Below are positions 50,120-58,641 of a stretch of 64,000 nt of DNA, piece after piece. Location of the stretch: positions 1 to 64,000 of the forward strand of contig JASLQO010000003.1 in assembly GCA_030744435.1 (NCBI GenBank). The letters are read 5' to 3'. This DNA is from JASLQO01 sp002327525. GTDB lineage: Bacteria > Pseudomonadota > Gammaproteobacteria > Pseudomonadales > Azotimanducaceae. The position numbers and the translations under genes were made by a program. The notes below the pieces were generated by a model, which saw nothing but the letters and a program-made list of their open reading frames with translations, had not been told where the DNA came from and ran no database searches. Numbering within the stretch: the stretch's first letter is position 1; the number at the start of each line of letters is the position of its first letter.

Positions 50120-50395
50120 ATGACACATGAGATCACCACCGATGTGGAACTACTGGCTCTGTGCGCGGTGCACGGCAAGCTTCCCGAACTTGGTGTGCTG
50201 ATTTCGGTGGAAGAAGCGTTTGGGCACTGTTCCAAGGCCTTTCGGCGCTCGAAGCTCTGGCAAGACGACTATGTAGCCATTGAGGGTATTCCCACGCTCG
50301 CGGAGATGATGTCCGGCCACCTCGACCTCGATGATGCGACCTCGGAAATACTCAAGGAGGGTATTCGAGACGACGTTCGTACCAGAATGTACTGA
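50120..50395 (+). pseudogene. PPOX-type flavoprotein remnant: ends joined in frame
   Basis: The frame begins MTHEITTDVELLAL, like the N-terminus of FMN-dependent pyridoxamine-phosphate-oxidase-like proteins of the MSMEG_1061 group. It then passes directly to AVHGKLPELGVLISVEEAFG, HCSKAFRRSKLWQDD and LPTLAEMM-like sequence (IPTLAEMMSGHLDLDD), ending RTRMY, which is the C-terminal third of the same family. The middle hundred residues with the FMN-binding strands are missing. About 91 codons remain of an expected 200. The frame is uninterrupted, so a small protein may still be made, but flavin binding is unlikely. Confidence 0.6.
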
Positions 50396-50669
50396 TCAGT
50401 TCTACACAGCCTTGGGACGTTTGTCTGTAAGTTGGGATAGGGGTGGCGACCCCCGTCCGGTCTCGGCACACCCCACGCGCGCTCAAGTACTCGGGTTGTC
50501 GCGGGGTTCGCTCGATCGCGTAGATGCCACGGATGCCGACCTCATTATCCAGAATGCGACGCGGGATCGGCGCTTACCCATGCGCACGAATGAGGCACTC
50601 GAGAAGGTTCGGGCACGACACCTGTGAAATTTGGCGTTACCATCTATATCGGATCAGGGAGGGAGACGC

Positions 50670-51209
50670 ATGATCAAGATCATCTCGCAGATCGTCGGAT
50701 TGCTGGTGCTGCTGCTCGCGGCGACACTGATCACATTGAAGCTTAAGAACCAGGGCGCGGATGGCCCATCGGTACTGTTTCCCGGTGGCAAGCTGGTATC
50801 GGGAGAGCTGTATCGCGGAACCGAACCAGACTGGTCGTTCACCGACGATGTGTTCACCATCGAGTTACAGACCAATGACCCGATGAGTTCGCGGCGCATT
50901 TTCGTGATGGAAAGCCAGGGCAAGGTGTATGTGCCGTCGGGGTACATGCGATCGTTTCTCGGCAAGCTGTGGAAGGACTGGGCTTTCGAGGTGGAGGAGG
51001 GCGGCAACCTCGCCGTGGCACGCATCAACGGCGTGCGCTACGAGCGCGTGCTCGTTCGAGTGATGGATCCATCCGTTGTCCAGGGTGTGGCGAAGAAACT
51101 GGCACAGAAATACGCTGGGGGCGAAACTCCCGAAGCAGTGGCTCAGATCGCGAAGAGCGTCGCCGACGGCGATACCTGGGTTTTCGAAATGGCACCTCGG
51201 AGTAGCTGA
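50670..51209 (+). CDS. Membrane-anchored hypothetical protein, paralogue A
   Basis: This 179-residue protein has one N-terminal membrane helix (IISQIVGLLVLLLAATLITL) and a predicted beta-rich outer domain. Conserved stretches are GPSVLFPGGKLVSGELYRGT, DWSFTDDVFTIELQTNDPMS, SRRIFVMESQGKVYVPSGYM and ARINGVRYERVLVRVMD. The same pattern (GP-PGG-L-SGEL, DWSF, IE-Q, SR, VP, RI-G-RY) recurs in the protein at 51414, so they are tandem paralogues. The domain is reminiscent of split-barrel flavin or F420 proteins, but no cofactor residues can be assigned. The start ATG 50670 follows CAGGGAGGGAGACGC. Function unknown. Confidence 0.7.
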   Translation: MIKIISQIVGLLVLLLAATLITLKLKNQGADGPSVLFPGGKLVSGELYRGTEPDWSFTDDVFTIELQTNDPMSSRRIFVMESQGKVYVPSGYMRSFLGKLWKDWAFEVEEGGNLAVARINGVRYERVLVRVMDPSVVQGVAKKLAQKYAGGETPEAVAQIAKSVADGDTWVFEMAPRSS

Positions 51210-51211
51210 CA

Positions 51212-51346
51212 ATGAACAATCGAACGTATGCGAAACTCTGCGGCGGCGTCACTCTTGTCTGGGTGCTGGGATTGATGTTCGTTGCACCTTTCGCAGAGCT
51301 GATCGAAGGATCGATGCTGTTGTTTCTGTCGACGAGCGCGCGGTAA
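51212..51346 (+). CDS. Small single-span membrane protein between the paralogues
   Basis: A 44-residue frame begins with ATG two bases after the stop of paralogue A and reads MNNRTYAKLCGGVTLVWVLG, LMFVAPFAELIEGSMLLFLS, TSAR. It has one clear membrane helix and a second hydrophobic end. Tight spacing and in-phase position within a three-gene run support it being real. No family recognised; it could be a partner or spacer subunit of the two anchored proteins. Confidence 0.5.
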   Translation: MNNRTYAKLCGGVTLVWVLGLMFVAPFAELIEGSMLLFLSTSAR

Positions 51347-51413
51347 GGAATAGCTGGAACCTCTATGACCCAGGGCTCGGGCCACGATTCTATGATTCCA
51401 TCATGAGTATGGT

Positions 51414-51935
51414 ATGGCGATGAGAGTGCTCAAATGGATCGGAATCACGGTGCTCGTCGCCGTCCTGGCGATCGGTGCCGTGCTGCTTGCCGCACCGTAC
51501 TCGGACGGCCCCGTTGCAATGATTCCGGGCGGTGCCCTGCAATCGGGCGAACTCATCACCGATCCGGTGGGCGATTGGAGCTTCGCTCATCAGGTAGAAA
51601 CCATCGAGATGCAGCTGGTAGCCGACGGCGACAGGTCGCGTACCACGTGGATTCTAGTCAGCGGGCAGCTTGCCTATATTCCGGTCACGACCGGCTTTCC
51701 GCCCGGTAAATCCTGGCACCACCTGGCAGCGAGGGAGGGAGCCGCGTTGGTGCGCATCGCTGGTAAGCGTTACCCGGTGCGACTCACACGTATCGAGGAC
51801 TCTGCGGCAGTCGCTCATCTTGACACAGTGAATGCGTCGAAATATCCCCCAGCGCCAGGATCCGACCTGGGAAGCTGGTATTTCCGACTGGATTGGCGCG
51901 GCGACGAACCGCCGGTCTCGAGGGAGTCTTACTGA
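51414..51935 (+). CDS. Membrane-anchored hypothetical protein, paralogue B
   Basis: This 173-residue protein has an N-terminal membrane helix (WIGITVLVAVLAIGAVLLAA) and a domain homologous to the protein at 50670: GPVAMIPGGALQSGELITDP, GDWSFAHQVETIEMQLVADG, SRTTWILVSGQLAYIPVTTG and ALVRIAGKRYPVRLTRIED. The C-terminus is shorter and ends in a Trp-rich segment. ATG 51420 is an alternative start. The duplicate arrangement around a small membrane protein suggests a membrane complex, but no function can be given. Confidence 0.7.
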   Translation: MAMRVLKWIGITVLVAVLAIGAVLLAAPYSDGPVAMIPGGALQSGELITDPVGDWSFAHQVETIEMQLVADGDRSRTTWILVSGQLAYIPVTTGFPPGKSWHHLAAREGAALVRIAGKRYPVRLTRIEDSAAVAHLDTVNASKYPPAPGSDLGSWYFRLDWRGDEPPVSRESY

Positions 51936-51960
51936 ACCAACTGAGAAGGAGAGTCGAGTC

Positions 51961-52632
51961 GTGATCAGTAACTTATCAGTGCACCCTGTCGTGCCCCGGG
52001 TAATGCGGGCGCTGGTCATTTGTGGCGGTGGCGTGTTCGCCTGGTGGATGTCGATGAGTAGCGTGCTGGCGGAACCCGGTGGTGTGCGTCTCGAAGAACC
52101 CCGGATAGCGCCCGACGTTTCGCGCTACGTGCAAATGTCACGAAAGGAGGGGCGAGAGATACAGGCGGAGGATGTGTTGAACATCAGGGCGACGATGGCC
52201 AATCATCCGGAACTATCAGAGGCATGGTCGAGCTTTGGCGCTTACATTCTGCAGGCCAGTACCCTGCCTCCCAGAGATCGAGAACTGGTCATTCTGCGGA
52301 TCGGGTGGTTGTGCCAGGCGGCCTATGAGTGGTCTCACCATTCGATAATGGGATTGAATGCCGGGTTGAGTGAGGCCGAGGTGTTACGGGTCACCGAGGG
52401 AGCCGATGGGCCGGGCTGGTCAGAATTCGACCGCGCGCTGATCCGTGCGACCGACGAACTGCACGGGGACAGTTTCATCAAAGATGAAACCTGGGAAGTG
52501 CTGCGCTCGCGGTACAGCACGCAGCAGATGATGGACCTGGTGTTCACGGTGGGTGAGTACAATCTGGTCTCCATGGCATTGAACAGCTTTGGCGTTCAGC
52601 TGGACAGAAATCGGTACGGCTTTCCGAGGTAG
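51961..52632 (+). CDS. Carboxymuconolactone decarboxylase (CMD/AhpD) family protein
   Basis: This 223-residue protein has an N-terminal hydrophobic segment (LVICGGGVFAWWMSMSSVLA) that could be a signal or anchor, then a CMD domain. The domain core reads LPPRDRELVILRIGWLCQAA and YEWSHHSIMGLNAGLSEAEV, the R-x(5)-YEW-HH-x(4)-G pattern of CMD proteins without the CxxC redox pair of AhpD. LVFTVGEYNLVSMALNSFGV is the closing helix. The start is GTG 51961. It probably acts as a lactone decarboxylase or hydratase-like protein in ring catabolism. Exported location would be unusual. Confidence 0.78.
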   Translation: MISNLSVHPVVPRVMRALVICGGGVFAWWMSMSSVLAEPGGVRLEEPRIAPDVSRYVQMSRKEGREIQAEDVLNIRATMANHPELSEAWSSFGAYILQASTLPPRDRELVILRIGWLCQAAYEWSHHSIMGLNAGLSEAEVLRVTEGADGPGWSEFDRALIRATDELHGDSFIKDETWEVLRSRYSTQQMMDLVFTVGEYNLVSMALNSFGVQLDRNRYGFPR

Positions 52633-52694
52633 GCCGCCGCGGTGCGGGAACAGGTGGCCGGCATGAGGCGGAGACTGTTCGACTAACGTGCTGG

Positions 52695-53489
52695 TCAGTG
52701 CGCACTCGTGTCTGGAATCATGTTTCCCCGCAGATAGGTATCCCTGATTGCTTCGGGGTCGACGACGACGTGTTTTTCCTGATCGGCGAGCTCTTCCGGT
52801 ACATACCAGTGCAGCCGCGTGTCGTGGTAAGCCTTCCAGACCGTTTCGGCAACGGCAGTGGCCGGCATCAGCCGCCACATGCCTTGCTTTGGCGAGAGTG
52901 CCTTGAGCTCGTCGGGCAAAATGGGAGTGTCTATCACGCCCGGAAGTACGTCAGCCGCGCGCACGTCAAACGCGGCGAATTCCACCGACAATGCTTCCGT
53001 GAGACCTTTCACCGCGTGTTTGGTCGCGGAATAGATGGCGACACCCGGTATACCAAAGATGCCCGATGAAGAGGACGTCGTGAAACTCAAGGCGTTTGGC
53101 GTGGCTTTGAGCAGTGGTAAACCTTCATAGATCCCATTGATCACGCCCATGAAATTGACATTGACGACTCGCTCGATTGCATCGAATTCCATGTCGGAGA
53201 ACATGCCTCCTTCAGCGATCCCGGCGTTGTTGAAGAGCACGTCCAGGGTGCCATTGGTTCTTTCTCCATGGCTGGCAAAGGCACTGCGAAACGCCAATCG
53301 ATCCGTTACGTCGAGCAGATCCGCGTAGCCGCGGTTGCCGAGTTCGTCGGCAAGGCTTTCAAGTCCTGCCTCGTTGACGTCGAAACCGCCGACATACCAA
53401 CCCTTCTCGGCGAATAGTTTTGCCGTTGCCCGCCCCATGCCCGATGCAGCACCTGTAATGAATATCGATTTCCGATCCGTGCTCACCAC
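52695..53489 (-). CDS. Short-chain dehydrogenase/reductase (SDR)
   Basis: This 264-residue classical SDR shows FITGAASGMGRATAKLFAEK in the nucleotide loop, LFNNAGIAEGGMFSD as the NAG motif, FTTSSSSGIFGIPGVAIYSA with the catalytic Ser and Tyr, and TKHAVKGLTEALSVEF with the Lys. GGFDVNEAGLESLA provides the Asp favouring NAD. The C-terminal extension (WYVPEELADQEKHVV) is longer than average. GTG 53489 or 53486 are both possible starts. It is followed on the right by the E1-type operon on the same strand with a gap of 37 bp, so it may be the last gene of acoAB. Confidence 0.85.
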   Translation of the reverse strand: MVSTDRKSIFITGAASGMGRATAKLFAEKGWYVGGFDVNEAGLESLADELGNRGYADLLDVTDRLAFRSAFASHGERTNGTLDVLFNNAGIAEGGMFSDMEFDAIERVVNVNFMGVINGIYEGLPLLKATPNALSFTTSSSSGIFGIPGVAIYSATKHAVKGLTEALSVEFAAFDVRAADVLPGVIDTPILPDELKALSPKQGMWRLMPATAVAETVWKAYHDTRLHWYVPEELADQEKHVVVDPEAIRDTYLRGNMIPDTSAH

Positions 53490-53526
53490 GACTGATCCTC
53501 CATTTTGGTTGTTTCCGGCTCTGGCG

Positions 53527-54519
53527 TTACAACAGTTCGCGCACCGCGGCCTCTATACGGCCCTGGGTGGGCATGGTGGCGCGGACCATCGATCCGGGAG
53601 GCACCGGCATGTCGAGTGCGCATACACGCCTGATCGGGGCTTTCAGGTCAGCAAACCCGTGTTCCGCGATGACTGCAGAGATCTCGGCGCCGAAGCCCGC
53701 CGTTGCGGGCGCTTCGTGCGTGATCACCGCGCGGCCCGTTTTGGCGACCGAGGTCAGAATGGTCTCCCGATCCAGCGGAACGAGGGTCCGGGGGTCGACG
53801 ATCTCCAGCGAGATACCGTCGGCGTCCAGTTTCTCGGCCACGGCGATGGCCTGCATTACCATTGCGCCGGTTGCGATGACGGTAACGTCGCTGCCTGTGC
53901 GTTTCACTTGCGCTCGTCCGAGAGGCACCAGGTGTTCGCCATCGGGTATCTCGGCGCGGGAGGTGTAGTAGAGGCCTTTCTGCTCGAAGAACATCACCGG
54001 ATTCTCGTCACGAATCGCCGACTTCAGGAGCCCCAGGGCATCTGCCGGTGATGAAGGCATCACGACTTTGAGGCCCGCGACGTGACAGAACCAGTTCTCC
54101 GGGCTCTGTGAATGGTGGGGACCGGCGCCGGTCATGTAACCCTCGCCGCTGACGTTGACGCCGTACGGCATGCGCACCACCAGCGGGACATGCGTTGCAC
54201 CCCGCGTCATGAAGTGCATTTTGGCCGCAACGGTGGATAGCTGGTCGAAGGCCACTGTTACGAAGTCTGCGAACTGTATCTCGACCACCGGGCGCATGCC
54301 TTCCATTGCCATGCCGATTGCGGCACCGGTGAATCCAGCCTCGGAGATCGGTGTGTCAATCACTCGATCGGCGCCAAAACGGTCGTAGAGCTTTCTCGTG
54401 GCGCCAAACAGGCCGCCCTGTCGGGCGACGTCCAGACCGATCACGATCACCTCTGCATCGCGCTCCATTTCTTCGTGTAACGCCTGGTTGATGGCCTGGA
54501 TGTACAGAGTCTCTGTCAT
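53527..54519 (-). CDS. acoB: Thiamine-dependent dehydrogenase E1 beta subunit (acetoin-type)
   Basis: This 330-residue E1 beta forms a heterotetramer with E1 alpha and decarboxylates a 2-oxo acid or cleaves acetoin. TLYIQAINQALHEEMERDAE opens the protein; GLFGATRKLYDRFGADRVID and TPISEAGFTGAAIGMAMEGM are family signatures, as are EVIDPRTLVPLDRETILTSV-like (EIVDPRTLVPLDRETILTSV) and VITHEAPATAGFGAEISAVI in the C-terminal domain. It follows acoA by 28 bp. No E2 or E3 gene is next to it, so the complex would borrow those from elsewhere or work alone. Confidence 0.85.
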   Translation of the reverse strand: MTETLYIQAINQALHEEMERDAEVIVIGLDVARQGGLFGATRKLYDRFGADRVIDTPISEAGFTGAAIGMAMEGMRPVVEIQFADFVTVAFDQLSTVAAKMHFMTRGATHVPLVVRMPYGVNVSGEGYMTGAGPHHSQSPENWFCHVAGLKVVMPSSPADALGLLKSAIRDENPVMFFEQKGLYYTSRAEIPDGEHLVPLGRAQVKRTGSDVTVIATGAMVMQAIAVAEKLDADGISLEIVDPRTLVPLDRETILTSVAKTGRAVITHEAPATAGFGAEISAVIAEHGFADLKAPIRRVCALDMPVPPGSMVRATMPTQGRIEAAVRELL

Positions 54520-54547
54520 TGCTGTGCTCCTGTCGCTGGGCTGACGT

Positions 54548-55507
54548 CTAGGCGTAGGTGAGTGCTGCCGCTGCTTCTGGCGTCATCGGCGCGGGTTCGG
54601 CGCTTGCGTGTTTGGTGCTCTGGCCTTGTTCGCACGCAGCCCTGATCTCTTCGTCGATCTGTGCCTGGATGGCGGCCGCGGCCGCCTCGTCGAGAAGCCC
54701 GCGTTCGATCAATGCAGCACGCAGAATTTGTGCGCCGTCGCGTATTCGAGCCTCGGCCATTTCTTCAGCCGAACGCAGATCGGCTATGCCCTGGGCATGC
54801 GGCTCCCAGCGCGTGATGACCGCCTCGACCAGGGTCGGACCCCGACCGGCGCGCGCGCGCGCCAGCGCTTGCGTTGCGACCTCGTACACTGCCAGTGCGT
54901 CGTGGCCGTCTACCGTAACCCCCGGCATACCGTAGCCAGCCGCGCGGCTGGCAAAGTCTTCCGCGGCGGTAGCCTCGCTGGTCGGCATACTCACGGCAAA
55001 GCCATTGTTTTCGATGACGAACACGATCGGCAGACGTCGGGTACCGGCAAGGTTCATCGCCTCGTGGACGGCGCCCTCGTTTGCCGCCCCGTCACCGAAG
55101 AAGGTCACGGTGACAGTGTCTTTGCCACGAAAACGATCTGCCATCGCGATGCCGACGGACATCGGCACCCAGGTGCCGACCAGCCCGACGATGGAACACG
55201 TGCGTGGTCCGCCCTCGGTTTGTGCGTAATGGCTGGGGGCCTGACCAAACTGGCTCAGTACGGCGTCCGACAGACTGTAACCGCCACGCGCGTGAGCCAG
55301 CATCATTCCGGAACGGTGGCTCATCTGTACGCAATCATCGGGCCGAACGGCGAAGCCCACTCCCACGCCAATGGCCTCGTGACCGAGGCCCGAGTGGTGG
55401 CCGCTCAAGACGCCCTGCTTGTTCAACTCCGTGATTTCGTGTTCGGCAGACCGGCTGCCGGCCAGAGCGCGGTACATTGCTATCAGCTGCTCTTCGTTCA
55501 AGGCCAT
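54548..55507 (-). CDS. acoA: Thiamine-dependent dehydrogenase E1 alpha subunit (acetoin-type)
   Basis: This 319-residue E1 alpha has NEEQLIAMYRALAGSRSAEH at the N-terminus, the GLGHEAIGVGVGFAVRPDD segment, and the thiamine diphosphate motif VTFFGDGAANEGAVHEAMNL closing with VFVIENNGFAVSMPT. LVEAVITRWEPHAQGIADLR replaces the phosphorylation loop. I place the start at ATG 55507 (GCGGGAAGCAAG upstream); ATG 55525 is possible. The acoX-like gene diverges immediately, giving the acoX / acoAB arrangement of acetoin clusters. Confidence 0.85.
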   Translation of the reverse strand: MALNEEQLIAMYRALAGSRSAEHEITELNKQGVLSGHHSGLGHEAIGVGVGFAVRPDDCVQMSHRSGMMLAHARGGYSLSDAVLSQFGQAPSHYAQTEGGPRTCSIVGLVGTWVPMSVGIAMADRFRGKDTVTVTFFGDGAANEGAVHEAMNLAGTRRLPIVFVIENNGFAVSMPTSEATAAEDFASRAAGYGMPGVTVDGHDALAVYEVATQALARARAGRGPTLVEAVITRWEPHAQGIADLRSAEEMAEARIRDGAQILRAALIERGLLDEAAAAAIQAQIDEEIRAACEQGQSTKHASAEPAPMTPEAAAALTYA

Positions 55508-55613
55508 CTTGCTTCCCGCCGTCATTTCCACACGGCTGTTATACTCGCACGATGCCTGACTGCGGTGCCATAACCCCTTTCGGAAATCCACACGAGCCGG
55601 ATCAGAACAGCCG

Positions 55614-56636
55614 GTGACGATCGTCGCAGGCATCATTGCCAACCCGGCTTCCGGTAGAGACATACGTCGACTGGTGGCGCACGCCTCGGTATTCGGAAAC
55701 GATGAAAAAATCAACATCGTGCGCCGCGTTCTATTGGGCATGGCTGCGACCGGAGTCGATCGCGTGCTCTATATGCCCGATGGGCAGCGCCTGGTGGAGC
55801 GGGCGGTGGAAGAAATCGACTCGCACATGGAGGTCATCCGGGTCGGCGGGATCTTCAACGGCAAAGCGCTTGACACGGCCATTGCCGCGGCATCGATGCA
55901 GGCAGCGGGTGCCCGCGTCATCGTTAGTCTGGGTGGAGACGGCACCAATCGTATGGTGGCCAAGGGGGCCCTCGACGTTCCGCTGGTACCGATCTCGACC
56001 GGAACCAACAATGTGTTTCCGGTGATGGTCGAGGGGACGGTGGCTGGGATAGCGGCGGGAGCGCTGGCTGCGCGCGCGGCTGATCCCGCGGAAGTGGCGC
56101 CGCGCTGCAAAATGGTCGAGATAGAACTCCAGAACGACAAGCGTGAACTTGCGCTCATCGATGCCGTCGTGATGGGGCCTGGGTTCATAGGCAGTCGTGC
56201 GATCTGGGAGACAGACTCCGTTCGAGAGATTCTGCTCGCGCGGGCCCAATCCGACAGCGTGGGTATGTCGGCCCTCGGCGGTATGGTGATGCCGGTGAGC
56301 CAGGAGGAGGATTGCGGGCTGCACCTGGTGGTTGGTAAGACCGGGCGAGAGGAGCACAGCACCATCGAGGTCGAAGCAGCCATTGCACCGGGACTGATCG
56401 AGGCCGTTACCCTGGAACGATTCGAACGCATACCACTGGGTTGTGTTGTGCAGGTCTCTGGCCCTGCACTCCTGGCGCTCGATGGTGAACGCGAGATCGT
56501 GTTGCCAAAGGATCATATCGCACGGCTTTCGGTATTGCGTACTGGACCCCGAGTGGTGGATATCGCGCACTGTTTGGACGCCGCCCGGGCAAGCGGATTC
56601 TTCCGCCGGGAAAGCGCCGTGGAGCCAGTCAGATAG
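55614..56636 (+). CDS. acoX: AcoX-like ATP-NAD kinase family protein
   Basis: This 340-residue protein has the diacylglycerol/NAD-kinase fold: IIANPASGRDIRRLVAHASV, then VIVSLGGDGTNRMVAKGALD with the GGDGT motif, and PLVPISTGTNNVFPVMVEGT. AcoX proteins of acetoin gene clusters have this composition and length; their reaction is unsettled. Position directly beside acoAB supports the assignment. The start is GTG 55614. The intergenic 106 bp must carry promoters for both directions. Confidence 0.83.
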   Translation: MTIVAGIIANPASGRDIRRLVAHASVFGNDEKINIVRRVLLGMAATGVDRVLYMPDGQRLVERAVEEIDSHMEVIRVGGIFNGKALDTAIAAASMQAAGARVIVSLGGDGTNRMVAKGALDVPLVPISTGTNNVFPVMVEGTVAGIAAGALAARAADPAEVAPRCKMVEIELQNDKRELALIDAVVMGPGFIGSRAIWETDSVREILLARAQSDSVGMSALGGMVMPVSQEEDCGLHLVVGKTGREEHSTIEVEAAIAPGLIEAVTLERFERIPLGCVVQVSGPALLALDGEREIVLPKDHIARLSVLRTGPRVVDIAHCLDAARASGFFRRESAVEPVR

Positions 56637-56656
56637 TGGCCGGACGAGCTAACGCG

Positions 56657-57859
56657 TCAGGTAAGCACGCCACGTTGTAGGAGGCTCTCCACGCGATCGG
56701 GGTCGATACCTGCCTCGGTGAATACCTCCCGGGTGTGTTCACCTGCGTCGGGAGCGGGTCCGCGCACTTCGATGTCCGCATCGCGGATGTAAAAGGGCGC
56801 TGAGACTACCTCCATAGCACCGCCGCGCTCATGCACCAGAATCGAGAACGCACCGCGTTCACGCAGGGCTGGATCCTCGATTACTTCTGGCAATTCGGCC
56901 ACGGGCTCCCAGATGAGCCCGGAAGCGTCGAGCTTCTTGCGCCACGACTCGAGATCTTCCGTTGCAAACATGGCCTCGATCTCGGGGATCAGCTCCAAAC
57001 CATGTTCCATGAGTCCAAGCAGGGTCTGGAAGCGCTCGTCCTTCTTCCAATCGGGTCGATCCATCATGTCGCAAAATGCCGGCCAGTAGGGCAGGGCCAT
57101 GGGCATCACCACAGCAATCCAGCGCCGGTCCACCGTGCGATAGAAATTCCAGATGGGATTGGCTGGCAGGCGGCGGCTGGTCTTCTCCGGCTGCAGGCGG
57201 TCGTAGAGCGCGAGGCTCACGTCGCTCGCCATCGCCCAGATGCCCGTGCGCTGGAGAGTCACCTCCACGTACTGCCCCTCTCCGGTGGCATCCCGGACGC
57301 GCATGGCGGCGAGAATTGCAGTCATCAGATTAAGGGCCGTGATGCGGTCGCCGTAACCACCTCGTGACAACAAGGGCCCATCATCGCGATCGCCGAACAC
57401 GGACATTGCGCCGGTACGGGCCCAGAATGCGGTCTGGTCGAATGCCTGACGTTCGCTGTCAGGGCCGGTCGTGCCGAATCCGGACAGCACGGCGTAGATG
57501 GCAGATGGTGCCACTTGGTGCACGTCATCGGCGGTGAGGCCGTAGCGTTCCAGTCGCCTCGGGATCAGATTGGTGATGAATACATCGGCCTCTGCGGCCA
57601 GGGCTCTTACCAGTTCCGCGCCTTCCGGGTCTTCCAGATCGACACACACGCCGCGTTTGCCGCGATTGTCGAACTGATAGCAGGGGTGAACGAACTCGTC
57701 ACCCAGCAGCGCCTCGTACATTCGGCGGTAGCCGTCGCCGCCGGGCGGCTCCACCTTGATGACTTCCGCACCCATGTCAGCCATCAGCGAGGCGCAACTC
57801 GGGGCGGCCAGCCAGCTGGCCACCTCCAGGACACGAATCCCTTCCAGCGGTGCGGTCAT
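56657..57859 (-). CDS. CaiB/BaiF (family III) CoA-transferase
   Basis: This 400-residue CoA-transferase has the N-terminus LEGIRVLEVASWLAAPSCAS, LMADMGAEVIKVEPPGGDGY and RGKRGVCVDLEDPEGAELVR. The aspartyl nucleophile region reads SERQAFDQTAFWARTGAMSV (Asp in AFDQ). LWRKKLDASGLIWEPVAELP-like (SWRKKLDASGLIWEPVAELP) is typical of the C-terminal half. The 24% shorter gap than in the other copy at 20802 and the low similarity in between show they are not recent duplicates. It converges on acoX. Substrate unknown. Confidence 0.86.
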   Translation of the reverse strand: MTAPLEGIRVLEVASWLAAPSCASLMADMGAEVIKVEPPGGDGYRRMYEALLGDEFVHPCYQFDNRGKRGVCVDLEDPEGAELVRALAAEADVFITNLIPRRLERYGLTADDVHQVAPSAIYAVLSGFGTTGPDSERQAFDQTAFWARTGAMSVFGDRDDGPLLSRGGYGDRITALNLMTAILAAMRVRDATGEGQYVEVTLQRTGIWAMASDVSLALYDRLQPEKTSRRLPANPIWNFYRTVDRRWIAVVMPMALPYWPAFCDMMDRPDWKKDERFQTLLGLMEHGLELIPEIEAMFATEDLESWRKKLDASGLIWEPVAELPEVIEDPALRERGAFSILVHERGGAMEVVSAPFYIRDADIEVRGPAPDAGEHTREVFTEAGIDPDRVESLLQRGVLT

Positions 57860-58025
57860 AGCATCTCCATTTGCATCTGCCGCACACGCATATCGTTGGG
57901 CAAGCCTGCCAATGCCGATGTTTTGTGTGCCAGAGATAAAGCGCCTGAGATTACCGAGCCTGTTGGAGTGAGTCCACCGTGCAAGAAATCTGAAGACCCC
58001 TCGCTACAGTTTCGCGCGAGATTCA

Positions 58026-58503
58026 TCAGGGCGCGGCGGCGATTTCCACCAGCACTCCGAAGTGATCGCTCTGCCAGATACCATCGACCGGCTGATTCAG
58101 CACCACGCGACTGGACACTATGCGGGCATGGCCGCTGAAGTGCATCGGGGAGCCCACGAGAACATGGTCGATGTGCCGATGATGATCCGTGTCCATCCAG
58201 TACCCTCCCTCCGTCGAGCAACTGTGCTACCTGATCTGGTTCGCCGGGTGTCCAGCCGGCCTCCTGGAACCCGATCAGATCCGGATTCAGAGTGATGATC
58301 TGTTCGTGCAATAGGGACATAGGCTGCCGGTATGGCTCAGCGTAGTTCTGGATTCTGATCGTCAACACCCGTAGTGAGCGATCAAACTTCGGTACCGGCG
58401 TGGCAGAGCTCTGTGGCTCGAATGCTCCCACCGACGCGGTCGATGCGAACAGTGCAACGATCGCTAGCATGAATATCTGTAATACTGCTAGCCGGGTTTT
58501 CAT
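58026..58503 (-). pseudogene. Endonuclease/exonuclease/phosphatase (EEP) family remnant: middle deleted
   Basis: The minus strand starts at ATG 58503 with a signal peptide (LQIFMLAIVALFASTASVGA), then LRVLTIRIQNYAEPYRQPMS and LNPDLIGFQEAGWTPGEPDQ, the N-terminal EEP block with the metal-binding Glu. After VAQLL homology resumes in a different frame as YWMDTDHHRHIDHVLVGSPM and GIWQSDHFGVLVEIAAAP, the C-terminal block with the SDH catalytic motif. Some 120-150 central residues are missing and the junction is out of frame. About 159 codons remain. 57860-58025 contains nothing recognisable. Confidence 0.75.
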
Positions 58504-58641
58504 CGGCTCCATCTCTGAGCTCATGACTTTCTGACTCCACACTCTAGTCTTACCCCGTCATTCCAATGCGTATAGCCCACAGATGCAGTCGGGCACGCAC
58601 CAGGATAAAATAGGATTTCCTAGCTTTTTGTGCCGATAACG

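Noticed and set aside
50396..50627. Plus-strand frame ending LEKVRARHL
   Set aside because: Overlaps the PPOX remnant in another phase, lacks a ribosome site, and I cannot match it to any family.
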